A stretch of 35,370 nt of DNA, taken from positions 1 through 35,370 of the forward strand of contig JBMYQA010000028.1 in the NCBI GenBank assembly GCA_049600855.1, written 5' to 3'. Both the position numbers and the translations under genes were made by a program. This document shows positions 15,639 to 23,105 of the stretch, one piece after another; position 1 is the first letter of the stretch, and every line of letters begins with the position of its first letter. The notes beneath the pieces are model-generated. The model did no database searches. It saw only the letters and a program-made list of their open reading frames with translations, and had not been told where the DNA came from. Source of the DNA: JBMYQA01 sp049600855. GTDB taxonomy: Bacteria; Bacteroidota; Bacteroidia; Cytophagales; Flammeovirgaceae.

Positions 15639-16286
15639 ATGAAGAATTCAAAGAAAGCCGGCATACTAATAGCGATATTGGTGGTGCCGGTTTTAGTTTT
15701 TGGCTTTATCAAAACATTCTTTGTGAATGAATTTATTCACCTCGAAAAGATAAATCCCTCCATTGAAGGCTGTGAAGCAAACTTGGTCGACAATTTCCAT
15801 CAGGTTCCTAGTTTTTCAGGAATAGACCAGCAAGGAAATGCCTTCCAAAGCGATCAGTTGAAAGGGAAGATTAGTGTGGTAAACTTTATCACCACGCGTG
15901 AAAAGAACAAACAGCTCAGCTTTTCTATGGCTAGAGCACTGGAGCGCTTTAATAGTGAAGATGACGTGATTTTACTATCGCACACACTCGATCCGCAGCA
16001 TGATTCTAGTCAAGTGCTTGCGAACTTTGCTAAAGATTACCGAGCACAAGCAGGCAAATGGTACTTTATTCAAGGAGCAGCGGAAACGATTGAATCACTC
16101 ACTACCTGTGGTTATGGGGTAAAAATAACCCAAGAAAACAGCCAACGCAGTGCTACAACATTTGTAGTAGTTGACAAAAAAGGACATATCCGAGGCTATT
16201 ATGAAGGGATGGATCGCAAAGATATTAACCGAATGATGGATGAAATCGCAATTCTTTTGCTAGAGTACAAGAAACAAAATGGCTAA
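15639..16286 (+). CDS. SCO1/SenC-like protein lacking the copper-binding residues
   Basis: A 215-residue protein with one N-terminal membrane helix (about 7-28) and a periplasmic thioredoxin-like domain of the SCO family. VPSFSGIDQQGNAF, then LKGKISVVNF, LLSHTLDPQHDSSQVLANFAKDY, WYFIQG and FVVVDKKGHIRGYYEG line up with classical SCO sequence in order and spacing. SCO proteins carry copper to the CuA site of subunit II through a CPxxC motif and a distal His. Here the CPxxC position reads TTREKNKQ (about 86-92), with no Cys, and the His site reads SQRSATTF (about 168-175). The only cysteines, Cys45 and Cys157, lie elsewhere. The fold should be kept, but copper binding in the normal way is not possible. 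It may be a chaperone-like or regulatory relative, with a canonical SCO elsewhere in the genome. Confidence 0.85.
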   Translation: MKNSKKAGILIAILVVPVLVFGFIKTFFVNEFIHLEKINPSIEGCEANLVDNFHQVPSFSGIDQQGNAFQSDQLKGKISVVNFITTREKNKQLSFSMARALERFNSEDDVILLSHTLDPQHDSSQVLANFAKDYRAQAGKWYFIQGAAETIESLTTCGYGVKITQENSQRSATTFVVVDKKGHIRGYYEGMDRKDINRMMDEIAILLLEYKKQNG

Positions 16287-16330
16287 ACAAGGATTATAAT
16301 TTTAGCGGTTTTACTTAAAAAGAAATAACC

Positions 16331-16879
16331 ATGAACAGCGCAGTAATTGATAAAAATGATAAACGATATTTACCTATTATTTGGGTATTGTCCGTAGCCA
16401 TTCCAGTGGTGGTGGCACTTTTACTATTTAAACCACCAACAGGCAGTTTAGGTGATTTAGATGTCTCTTTCCTTCCAAGTTTTAATGCCATCTTGAATAC
16501 AGCCGCAGCTGTGGCATTAATAGCAGGTCTTATTGCCATTAAAAACAAAAGACCAGAGCTGCATCGCGCATTTATGATGGGGGCATTTACCTTGTCTTCT
16601 ATATTTCTAATTTCCTATGTGATTTACCATACACAAGCTCCTGCCACTAAATTTGGCGGAGAGGGTACGATTAGAATCATTTATTTTGCCATTTTAATCA
16701 CCCATATTGTGCTTGCAGCAGTCATTGTTCCTTTAGTATTGCTATCCATTTACTTCGCAATATCGGGGCAATTACCTCGACACAAAAAAATAGTAAAATG
16801 GACCTATCCAATCTGGCTTTATGTTGCCATCACCGGGCCAGTAATTTATTTAATGATTAGTCCTTATTACACCCATTAA
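16331..16879 (+). CDS. DUF420 membrane protein (YozB/CtaM-like), oxidase assembly
   Basis: A 182-residue protein with about five membrane helices. Typical points are LPSFNAILNTAAAVALIAGLIAIKNKRPELHRAFMMGAFTLSSIFLISYVIYH (about 48-100), FAILITHIVLAAVIVPLVLLSIYFA and HKKIVKWTYPIWLYVAITGPVIYLMI at the end. Conserved His residues (HRAFM, YHTQ, THIVLA, RHKK) look like candidates for heme or metal contact. Relatives such as CtaM in Staphylococcus aureus are needed for heme A oxidase maturation, and the position after SCO fits that. The next gene follows after only 10 bases. Confidence 0.9.
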   Translation: MNSAVIDKNDKRYLPIIWVLSVAIPVVVALLLFKPPTGSLGDLDVSFLPSFNAILNTAAAVALIAGLIAIKNKRPELHRAFMMGAFTLSSIFLISYVIYHTQAPATKFGGEGTIRIIYFAILITHIVLAAVIVPLVLLSIYFAISGQLPRHKKIVKWTYPIWLYVAITGPVIYLMISPYYTH

Positions 16880-16889
16880 CCCCAAAAAG

Positions 16890-17177
16890 ATGAAAGGATT
16901 AGGAAAGGTTTTAATAATTATAGTCATCATTGGCTTCGGAATATTCCTTACGAACGATGTGGAAGCACAGTGCTCTATGTGTAGAGCATCCGTAGCCAAT
17001 AGCATCAGTGATGGAGGGCGCACATTTGGTGCTGGACTCAATAAAGGCATTTTATACCTCATGCTCATGCCTTATATTGTTATTTCGATTATTGGATATG
17101 CTTGGTATAAAAGCAGTAAAAAATATACTGCACAACGCCAGAAGTTAGCAAATGCGTTGCGTTTAAAATTTAATTAA
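16890..17177 (+). CDS. Small CxxC membrane protein of the oxidase operon, function unknown
   Basis: 95 residues. An N-terminal signal or anchor helix (about 5-22) ends in NDVEAQ. The motif C-S-M-C-R-A-S-V-A-N-S follows right after that cleavage or membrane border (Cys28 and Cys31). A glycine-rich stretch FGAGLNKGILYLMLMPYIVISIIGYAW then leads into a second helix and a basic tail. From memory, similar small 'QCxMCRAxxxN' proteins sit next to DUF420 genes in many Bacteroidota, but I know of no characterised one. A CxxC pair with an adjacent Met on the outer membrane face would suit copper or heme delivery. That is inference from motif and neighbours only. It lies 69 bases before the hemE start. 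Confidence 0.8.
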   Translation: MKGLGKVLIIIVIIGFGIFLTNDVEAQCSMCRASVANSISDGGRTFGAGLNKGILYLMLMPYIVISIIGYAWYKSSKKYTAQRQKLANALRLKFN

Positions 17178-17246
17178 GACACGTTTTTCAAGTATTGGTT
17201 TTTATAACCGAACTTGATTGAATCAATATACTTTTTAACCCAAACT

Positions 17247-18302
17247 ATGGAAAATCTACAAAATGATTTGCTTCTGAGAGCAGCAAAAGGAGAAACGACA
17301 GAACGTACACCTGTTTGGTTAATGCGTCAAGCGGGTCGCATTCTTCCTGAATATCGAGCGGTACGCAGTAAATTAAGTGGATTTATTGAGCTTGCCCAAA
17401 CTCCTGAACTTGCTGCTGAGGTAACCATTCAACCTGTAGATATTCTTAAGGTAGATGCTGCCATCATTTTTTCAGATATCCTAGTGATTCCCGAAGCAAT
17501 GGGACTGCCTTATGAAATGGTAGAAAAAAAAGGGCCCTATTTTCCCAATACCATTCAATCGGAAAGTGATTTCAATAAATTAAAGACGGCTGATGCCTAC
17601 AGTGACCTCGGTTATGTTTTAGAAGCCATCAAACTGGTTAAAAAAGAATTGGCCGGACGTGTGCCCTTAATTGGATTTGCGGGTGCGCCTTTTACCATCT
17701 TTTGTTATATGGTAGAGGGTGGTGGTTCAAAAACATTTTCAAAATCGCGGAAAATGCTTTACCAAAACCCCAATTTGGCGAAGGCTTTACTTCAAAAAAT
17801 TACCGATAGCACCATTGCCTATTTACAAGCTCAAATTGCTGTAGGTGCTAATCTCGTGCAAGTATTCGACTCGTGGGCAGGTATTTTGCCCCCAGCCCAA
17901 TACATGGAGTTTTCACTACCCTACATTACTCAAATCTGTGATGCCATCTCAGCAGTGCCACTCACGGTATTTGCCAAAGGAGCCTACTTTGCAAGAGAGG
18001 CTATGGGCAAACTTGATTGCCAAACCATTGGCGTAGACTGGAACATGGATGTGAAACAAACACGAGCATTAGTTGGTGAACATAAAACCTTACAAGGTAA
18101 TTTGGATCCTTGCGCATTGTATGGAAATGCCCAAGAAGTCGCTCAATCTACGAAAGCAATGCTCGATCAATTTGGATTTCATAGGCACATCGCCAACTTG
18201 GGGCATGGTGTATATCCTGATACAAATCCCGAAATGGTTAAAGTCTTTGTGGAAACAGTAAAAGAATACTCTTTTGAACAGAAAAGAACATTGGTTTCAT
18301 AA
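17247..18302 (+). CDS. hemE: Uroporphyrinogen decarboxylase
   Basis: The start is set at ATG 17247 (MENLQNDLLLRAAKGE), giving 351 residues. The open frame extends 11 codons upstream to a TTG, which is less likely. The enzyme decarboxylates the four acetate chains of uroporphyrinogen III to coproporphyrinogen III. Signatures are RTPVWLMRQAGRILPEYR (about 19-36), VDAAIIFSDILVIPEAMG (about 71-88), GFAGAPFTIFCYMVEGGGSK, FDSWAGILPP and the C-terminal LGHGVYPDTNPEMV. The Asp in SDILV and the Arg in RQAGR are the known active-site residues. Its place at the end of a heme A oxidase operon links precursor supply to oxidase production. Whether it is co-transcribed across the 69-base gap is open. Confidence 0.95.
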   Translation: MENLQNDLLLRAAKGETTERTPVWLMRQAGRILPEYRAVRSKLSGFIELAQTPELAAEVTIQPVDILKVDAAIIFSDILVIPEAMGLPYEMVEKKGPYFPNTIQSESDFNKLKTADAYSDLGYVLEAIKLVKKELAGRVPLIGFAGAPFTIFCYMVEGGGSKTFSKSRKMLYQNPNLAKALLQKITDSTIAYLQAQIAVGANLVQVFDSWAGILPPAQYMEFSLPYITQICDAISAVPLTVFAKGAYFAREAMGKLDCQTIGVDWNMDVKQTRALVGEHKTLQGNLDPCALYGNAQEVAQSTKAMLDQFGFHRHIANLGHGVYPDTNPEMVKVFVETVKEYSFEQKRTLVS

Positions 18303-18331
18303 TCAAATCCGACTTTCCTAAAAACTTCATG

Positions 18332-18360
18332 ACCACTTTTTTACATAAAGTGGTTTTTTT
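18332..18360 (+). terminator. Rho-independent terminator after hemE
   Basis: The 8-bp stem ACCACTTT / AAAGTGGT (18332-18339, 18347-18354) has a 7-base loop and is followed by TTTTTT. It begins 30 bases after the hemE stop codon and marks the end of the oxidase/heme operon. Confidence 0.85.
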
Positions 18361-18457
18361 GTAGTGAAAACTTTTTATTTTGTGTCCGATAAACGTAAAT
18401 AAACCTTTATCCTCTTTATTTACGCAACCTTCAGTCACTTATCAAACCAAGCAGCAT

Positions 18458-20461
18458 ATGCAACTCATAAAAGTAGCAGGAGCCGTACTCAATCAAATCC
18501 CAATGGCTTGGGAGCACAACAAGCAAAATATTCTAAATGCGATTGCCGAAGCGAAAAGCAGGAGTGTAAGCATTTTATGTCTTCCTGAATTATGCATCAG
18601 CGCCTACGGCTGTGAAGATGCCTTCTATGCCCCTGGAGTTCATAAAACTGCAGCTGAAATCTTATATGAGATTAAACCGCATACCGAAGGGTTAATTGTT
18701 TCGGTAGGTTTACCAGTAATGTTTCAAAATCGTATTTTTAACACTGCTGTATTATTAATTAATGGGGAGATTAAAGGTTTTGTAGCTAAGCGTTTCTTGG
18801 CAGGAAATGGCATCCATTATGAACCCAGGTGGTTTACGCCTTGGCTCGAAGATGTAGTTGCTAAGGTACACTTACCCAATGACCCTAAAACGGCCTACCC
18901 AATTGGAGATTTATTTTTCAATATTAGTGGGATAAAAGTCGGTTTTGAAATTTGTGAAGATGCTTGGGTAGCGAATCGTCCTGGCCGAAAGCTCTATCGA
19001 AATGGCGTAGATGTTATCCTAAATCCCAGCGCGAGCCATTTTGCTTTTGACAAGTTAGAAGTACGTAAGCGCTTTGTCCTTGAAGGTTCTCGTGCTTTTG
19101 GTACCTGTTACATTTATGCCAATTTGTTGGGCAATGAATCTGGTCGTGCCATTTTTGATGGGGGAACGCTCATCGCTTCTTCAGGAAATTTAGTTGCAGT
19201 AGGTAAGCGACTGAGCTTTGATGACTATCTGGTGACCTCAGCAGTAGTTGATATTGCAGAGGCACGGATGGCTCAATCGCAAGCAAGTACGGTATTTAAT
19301 GTTCCTGAATTAAAAGAGAATTGCATTGAGCTTAGCTACGATTTCCCAAAGATTGCCCCTGAACCTGCCCAAATAGAAGATAAAGCTTGGGAGAAAAGCG
19401 ATTTTCTACAAGAAGAAGAATTTACCCGCGCATTAGCACTAGGCTTATTCGATTACATGCGCAAAAGTTATTCCCGAGGCTTCGTGATTTCCTTAAGTGG
19501 AGGGGCAGATTCCTCCGCTTGCGCGTGTTGCTGCTACTTGATGATTAAACTAGGGGTAGAAAGCATTGGCATGGAAGCATTTAAACAAAAGCTGGCTTAT
19601 TTTTCTGCCATTCAAGATTGTACGAGCATTGATGAAATTGCCCAACAAGTAATCACTACCGCTTATCAACCAACAGAAAACAGTGGTGATGTAACGCGTC
19701 ATGCCGCCCAAACACTTGCTGCTGCACTTCATGCCGAATATCATGAATTTAACGTAAATGACGTTTTTAAAGGCTATGTGAATATCATTTCCAAAAGTTT
19801 GGGCCGACCACTTACTTGGGAACAAGATGACATTGCGCTTCAGAATATTCAAGCGCGTGTGCGTGCCCCAAGTGTTTGGATGATGGCAAATATCAAAGGT
19901 GCTTTGCTGGTATCTACAAGTAATCGCTCTGAAGCTGCGGTTGGCTATGCCACCATGGATGGCGATACAAGTGGGGGCATTAGCCCAATTGCGGGAATTG
20001 ACAAAGCCTTTTTACGGCAATGGCTCCATTGGCTAGAAACGCAAGGGGTAGATAACAACTTCAAAATTCCTGCGCTAAATGCAGTAAATGTTCAGCAACC
20101 CACAGCTGAGTTACGCCCCCAAGAATCGAAACAAACCGATGAGGACGACCTCATGCCCTACGATTTACTGGATGCCATTGAAGAAGCCGCCATTCGAGAT
20201 AAGAAAATGCCCATTGAGTGTTTTATCCTTTTACAAATGAAATTCCCTCAATACACTGTGGCACAATTAAAAAATTGGGTCGCCAAATTTTTCCGATTAT
20301 GGTGCAGAAATCAATGGAAGCGGGAACGATATGCCCCTTCTTTCCATTTAGATGATAAGAACCTTGATCCCAAAACGTGGTGTAGGTTCCCCATTCTCTC
20401 AGGCGGATTTGCCAAAGAGTTGGCTGAGTTAGAAACTTATGATCCCACTAATCCATCTTAA
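18458..20461 (+). CDS. nadE: Glutamine-dependent NAD+ synthase
   Basis: The start is set at ATG 18458 (MQLIKVAGAVLNQIP), giving 667 residues. An earlier GTG at 18380 is in frame but its extra residues look non-coding. The protein has two domains. The N-terminal nitrilase-type glutaminase has the catalytic triad Glu44 (LPELC), Lys111 (VAKRFL) and Cys166 (FEICEDAW). The C-terminal ATP-binding NAD synthetase has the pyrophosphatase P-loop SLSGGADSS (about 345-353). It converts nicotinate adenine dinucleotide, ATP and glutamine to NAD+; the glutaminase passes ammonia through a tunnel. TSNRSEAAVGYATMDGDTSGG (about 487-507) and the Tyr/Leu-rich C terminus are also normal. The P-loop is followed by an unusual Cys-rich run (SACACCCY). 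It stands alone after the hemE terminator. Confidence 0.95.
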   Translation: MQLIKVAGAVLNQIPMAWEHNKQNILNAIAEAKSRSVSILCLPELCISAYGCEDAFYAPGVHKTAAEILYEIKPHTEGLIVSVGLPVMFQNRIFNTAVLLINGEIKGFVAKRFLAGNGIHYEPRWFTPWLEDVVAKVHLPNDPKTAYPIGDLFFNISGIKVGFEICEDAWVANRPGRKLYRNGVDVILNPSASHFAFDKLEVRKRFVLEGSRAFGTCYIYANLLGNESGRAIFDGGTLIASSGNLVAVGKRLSFDDYLVTSAVVDIAEARMAQSQASTVFNVPELKENCIELSYDFPKIAPEPAQIEDKAWEKSDFLQEEEFTRALALGLFDYMRKSYSRGFVISLSGGADSSACACCCYLMIKLGVESIGMEAFKQKLAYFSAIQDCTSIDEIAQQVITTAYQPTENSGDVTRHAAQTLAAALHAEYHEFNVNDVFKGYVNIISKSLGRPLTWEQDDIALQNIQARVRAPSVWMMANIKGALLVSTSNRSEAAVGYATMDGDTSGGISPIAGIDKAFLRQWLHWLETQGVDNNFKIPALNAVNVQQPTAELRPQESKQTDEDDLMPYDLLDAIEEAAIRDKKMPIECFILLQMKFPQYTVAQLKNWVAKFFRLWCRNQWKRERYAPSFHLDDKNLDPKTWCRFPILSGGFAKELAELETYDPTNPS

Positions 20462-20648
20462 TTTGGGATTGCTTTGGGGAATCGTTAGTTTTATATGAAC
20501 TTGTCTAATGCTATATTTTTTATCTGTAAAAGCACATTAAGCTGACGTTATTAAGCTTTTTTAGGACAGGCTGCTCAATTTTTAGTAAACTTTTCCCATT
20601 CTCGATTGTCATATATCAAAGAGATACTTATCCTCAATCACTATAGAA

Positions 20649-21374
20649 ATGCGTAATCTGATTATTACTTGTTTACTGCTCTGTTTAGTAGGGAGTACAT
20701 ATGCCCAAAAAAAACGAAAGAAGGAAAAAACAACACAAGCCCCAACTTATCGAAATGAGTGGTTGTATGGCTTGAATTTTAATACAAATGGAGGTTTGTT
20801 GGGCGGCTTTATGTTTAAATATGGCCGTACCTTGAAAGATCGTCACTTTCATGGCTTTTCCATCGAAATGGTAAATGTAAAGCATCCAAAAGAACGGCGA
20901 TTTCCCATTCCTGCCACTGGAGCAAGCTTTATTCCAGGAAAATCTAATTTTCTATACATTGTGCGCCCGCTATACAATCGAGAATATACGTTATTTAAAA
21001 AGGCCCGTGAACAAGGCGTGCAAGTAAATGCCATGTTAGCCGCAGGACCTTCTTTCGGAATAGTAGCACCGTATTTAGTAGAAATTAATCAGCGCCAAAT
21101 TGTGCAGTACGACCCTGAAATTCACAATCCAAATGATGTAACAGGGCTTGGTAGCTTTGCTGAGGGAATAGGTCAATCCAATATACAAATTGGAGGAGCT
21201 TTAAAAGGTTCTCTATTTTTTGAATTGGGCACAGGGAATCGAAATGTGACGGGTTTTGAGGTAGGCTTTACCTTAGATGCTTATCAGAATGAAGTAGAGA
21301 TTTTACCCTTATCCAAAAACCGAAATGTCTATACAGCAGGTTTCGTTACCTTCTTTTATGGAATCCGTAAATAA
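20649..21374 (+). CDS. Predicted outer-membrane beta-barrel protein
   Basis: 241 residues. A signal peptide (about 1-19, ending STYAQ) is followed by a very basic linker KKRKKEKTTQ. The rest alternates polar and hydrophobic residues with Gly/Tyr/Phe-rich strands (WLYGLNFNTNGGLLGGFMFKYGRTL, GFSIEMVNV, FLYIVRPLYNREYTLF, VQVNAMLAAGPSFGI, GGALKGSLFFELG, VTGFEVGFTLDAY). It ends with the aromatic strand VYTAGFVTFFYGIRK. This fits an eight- to ten-stranded outer-membrane barrel common in the phylum. Cargo or role is unknown. A terminator follows. Confidence 0.8.
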   Translation: MRNLIITCLLLCLVGSTYAQKKRKKEKTTQAPTYRNEWLYGLNFNTNGGLLGGFMFKYGRTLKDRHFHGFSIEMVNVKHPKERRFPIPATGASFIPGKSNFLYIVRPLYNREYTLFKKAREQGVQVNAMLAAGPSFGIVAPYLVEINQRQIVQYDPEIHNPNDVTGLGSFAEGIGQSNIQIGGALKGSLFFELGTGNRNVTGFEVGFTLDAYQNEVEILPLSKNRNVYTAGFVTFFYGIRK

Positions 21375-21397
21375 GTAATAAATCAGTTAAAATAATG

Positions 21398-21425
21398 AAC
21401 CTCTATGATAAATAGAGGTTTTTTT
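21398..21425 (+). terminator. Rho-independent terminator after the 20649 barrel gene
   Basis: The 9-bp perfect stem AACCTCTAT / ATAGAGGTT (21398-21406, 21412-21420) has a 5-base loop and runs into T7. It starts 23 bases after the stop codon. Confidence 0.88.
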
Positions 21426-21647
21426 ATTTAAAAATAAATAAATTAAAATATTGATAATCAGTTACTTATAATTAAAACATCAATAATAATCAAAAAAAAT
21501 ACACTTTTTTTAATTCTTTCAGGCAACTTCCTTTTCTGCTCCTGCATCTTATAGATGAAACCACAGAAAAACAATCAAACAAAGTGTCAAATGAAACTGT
21601 TAGTTTTTTTAAGAAGCTAATTGAAGTAAATCAACAAACCCAACTAA

Positions 21648-22223
21648 TTGTTCGGATTTAAGAGAAAATATAGTGAAGAAGAGCTGATTGCCCAATGTAA
21701 AAAAGGCAAGCGTGATGCACAGCAAGAATTGTATTCGAAGTATTCGGATAAGATGCTCGCCTTGTGCATCCGATATGTGGGCAATCAGTTTGAAGCGGAG
21801 GATGTGTTGGTAGTGGCTTTCATGAAAATTTTCGAAAAAATTGATCAATACAGTGGGCAAGGAAATTTTGAAGGATGGATCAGACGAATTATGGTAAATG
21901 AATCACTGATGTATCTGCGAAAACAAAAACACACAAAATACCACGAAGACTTAGAAACTGCTGAACGCGAAACTGCAACCGAATTGTCGGATTCTCATTT
22001 AGAAGCCGAGGATTTAATGAAACTAATTCAAGCCTTACCCGATGGCTATCGCATTGTGTTTAACTTGTATGCCATTGAAGGGTTTAGCCACAAAGAAATT
22101 GCTGCACAATTAGAAATTTCGGAAGGCACTTCAAAGTCTCAATTGAGTAAAGCGCGCAATATGCTCAAGCGGATGATTGAAAAACAACAAAAAATGACTG
22201 ACAAAACGTTACTATTACTTTAA
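21648..22223 (+). CDS. ECF-type RNA polymerase sigma factor
   Basis: A 191-residue sigma-70 family protein of the extracytoplasmic-function group. Region 2 (about 10-95) has the core-binding ELIAQCKKGKRDAQQELYSKYSDKMLALCIRYVG and FEAEDVLVVAFMKIFEKIDQY, and the -10-reading FEGWIRRIMVNESLMYLRK. Region 4 (about 120-178) has LPDGYRIVFNLYAIEGFSHKEIAAQLEISEGTSKSQLSKARNML, a clear helix-turn-helix. The start is taken as TTG 21648, since an in-frame TAA lies immediately before it (21645) and the next Met is inside region 2. A poor start codon may keep expression low. It precedes by 13 bases an anti-sigma-like gene and then an outer-membrane protein, a common signalling cassette in the phylum. Confidence 0.92.
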   Translation: MFGFKRKYSEEELIAQCKKGKRDAQQELYSKYSDKMLALCIRYVGNQFEAEDVLVVAFMKIFEKIDQYSGQGNFEGWIRRIMVNESLMYLRKQKHTKYHEDLETAERETATELSDSHLEAEDLMKLIQALPDGYRIVFNLYAIEGFSHKEIAAQLEISEGTSKSQLSKARNMLKRMIEKQQKMTDKTLLLL

Positions 22224-22236
22224 ATAGCTGCTGGAT

Positions 22237-22989
22237 ATGAGTGGAAAAGAAATCGATAAAGTGTTTGCTGATAAGCTGAAAGACCATCGGGTGAAACCTT
22301 CATCCAAGGTTTGGAAGCACATCGACAAACAGTTGGGAAAAGATGATAAGAAGCCATTTGCTTGGTGGAAGTGGGCTCCTCTACTCATGTTACTAATGGC
22401 AGGAGTCTACTACTTCTGGCCCCAATTCGAAAAACCACCATATACTGACTTAGCACAAGAAGCAACCCCAAGTAGAAATTTTGAACAGGTAGTAGAAAGT
22501 ATTGAAAAGGAAAACATTGTAACCACAGCAAAAGCAGATATTGACCAAGCAGTTATTAAACCTCAAAAGACGAAGAAAAAAACAAAAAAAACCACTAATC
22601 GAAACTTTAAAAACGCAAAAGCGAAAAATCACAACAAGCCAACTAAACAAGCAAAGTCTGTTGTTGTTGTGCCTCATCCAGACCTCGCTCCTTCGCCTGA
22701 TGTGCAGGATACGCTGCCCACTCGAAATGAAGCAGTTGTAGTTAAGGAGCTCGATGATATACACCTAACAGATGAAGAAATCACAAATCCTGTTTTGAAA
22801 TCAGACCCAAAGTCTGTTCAGCTACCAAGCACAGCAAAACAGAAAGTGGAAAAAAAGAAAAAGAAACGGTTTAAAGTGGAAATTACCATACCTTCAAGAA
22901 ATAAGCGATTGCGCAAGCTTGGCAGCCAACAAACCCAAGGTGTTGCAATTAATTTCAAGAAAGTACTCCACAATGTGTTCGATAACTAA
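22237..22989 (+). CDS. Membrane anti-sigma-factor-like protein
   Basis: A 250-residue single-pass protein. The N-terminal about 40 residues (IDKVFADKLKDHRVKPSSKVWKHIDKQLG) match the cytoplasmic helical segment seen in small Bacteroidota anti-sigma proteins, with the 'P..S..VW..I...L' pattern. One membrane helix spans about 46-61. The periplasmic part is disordered and strongly basic in two blocks, about 108-140 (many Lys) and about 201-228 (five Lys in a row, then RFKVEITIPSRNKRLRKLGS). The C terminus is VAINFKKVLHNVFDN. No zinc-binding HxxxCxxC motif is present. The role as partner of the sigma factor 13 bases upstream is inferred from gene order and topology. Confidence 0.75.
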   Translation: MSGKEIDKVFADKLKDHRVKPSSKVWKHIDKQLGKDDKKPFAWWKWAPLLMLLMAGVYYFWPQFEKPPYTDLAQEATPSRNFEQVVESIEKENIVTTAKADIDQAVIKPQKTKKKTKKTTNRNFKNAKAKNHNKPTKQAKSVVVVPHPDLAPSPDVQDTLPTRNEAVVVKELDDIHLTDEEITNPVLKSDPKSVQLPSTAKQKVEKKKKKRFKVEITIPSRNKRLRKLGSQQTQGVAINFKKVLHNVFDN

Positions 22990-23105
22990 TGAAGTAACCC
23001 TTTAAGGTACTATTTATCCCAAATCATGTTAGGACATTTATTGGGGCTTTAAAAAAGCTCCCTGGGATTATATTGTCAAATTAACTAACTCATAATCACG
23101 GAACT

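Noticed and set aside
15639..16286. Annotating this gene as a functional copper chaperone SCO1
   Set aside because: Both Cys of the CPxxC motif and the distal His are missing, so only the family resemblance is stated.
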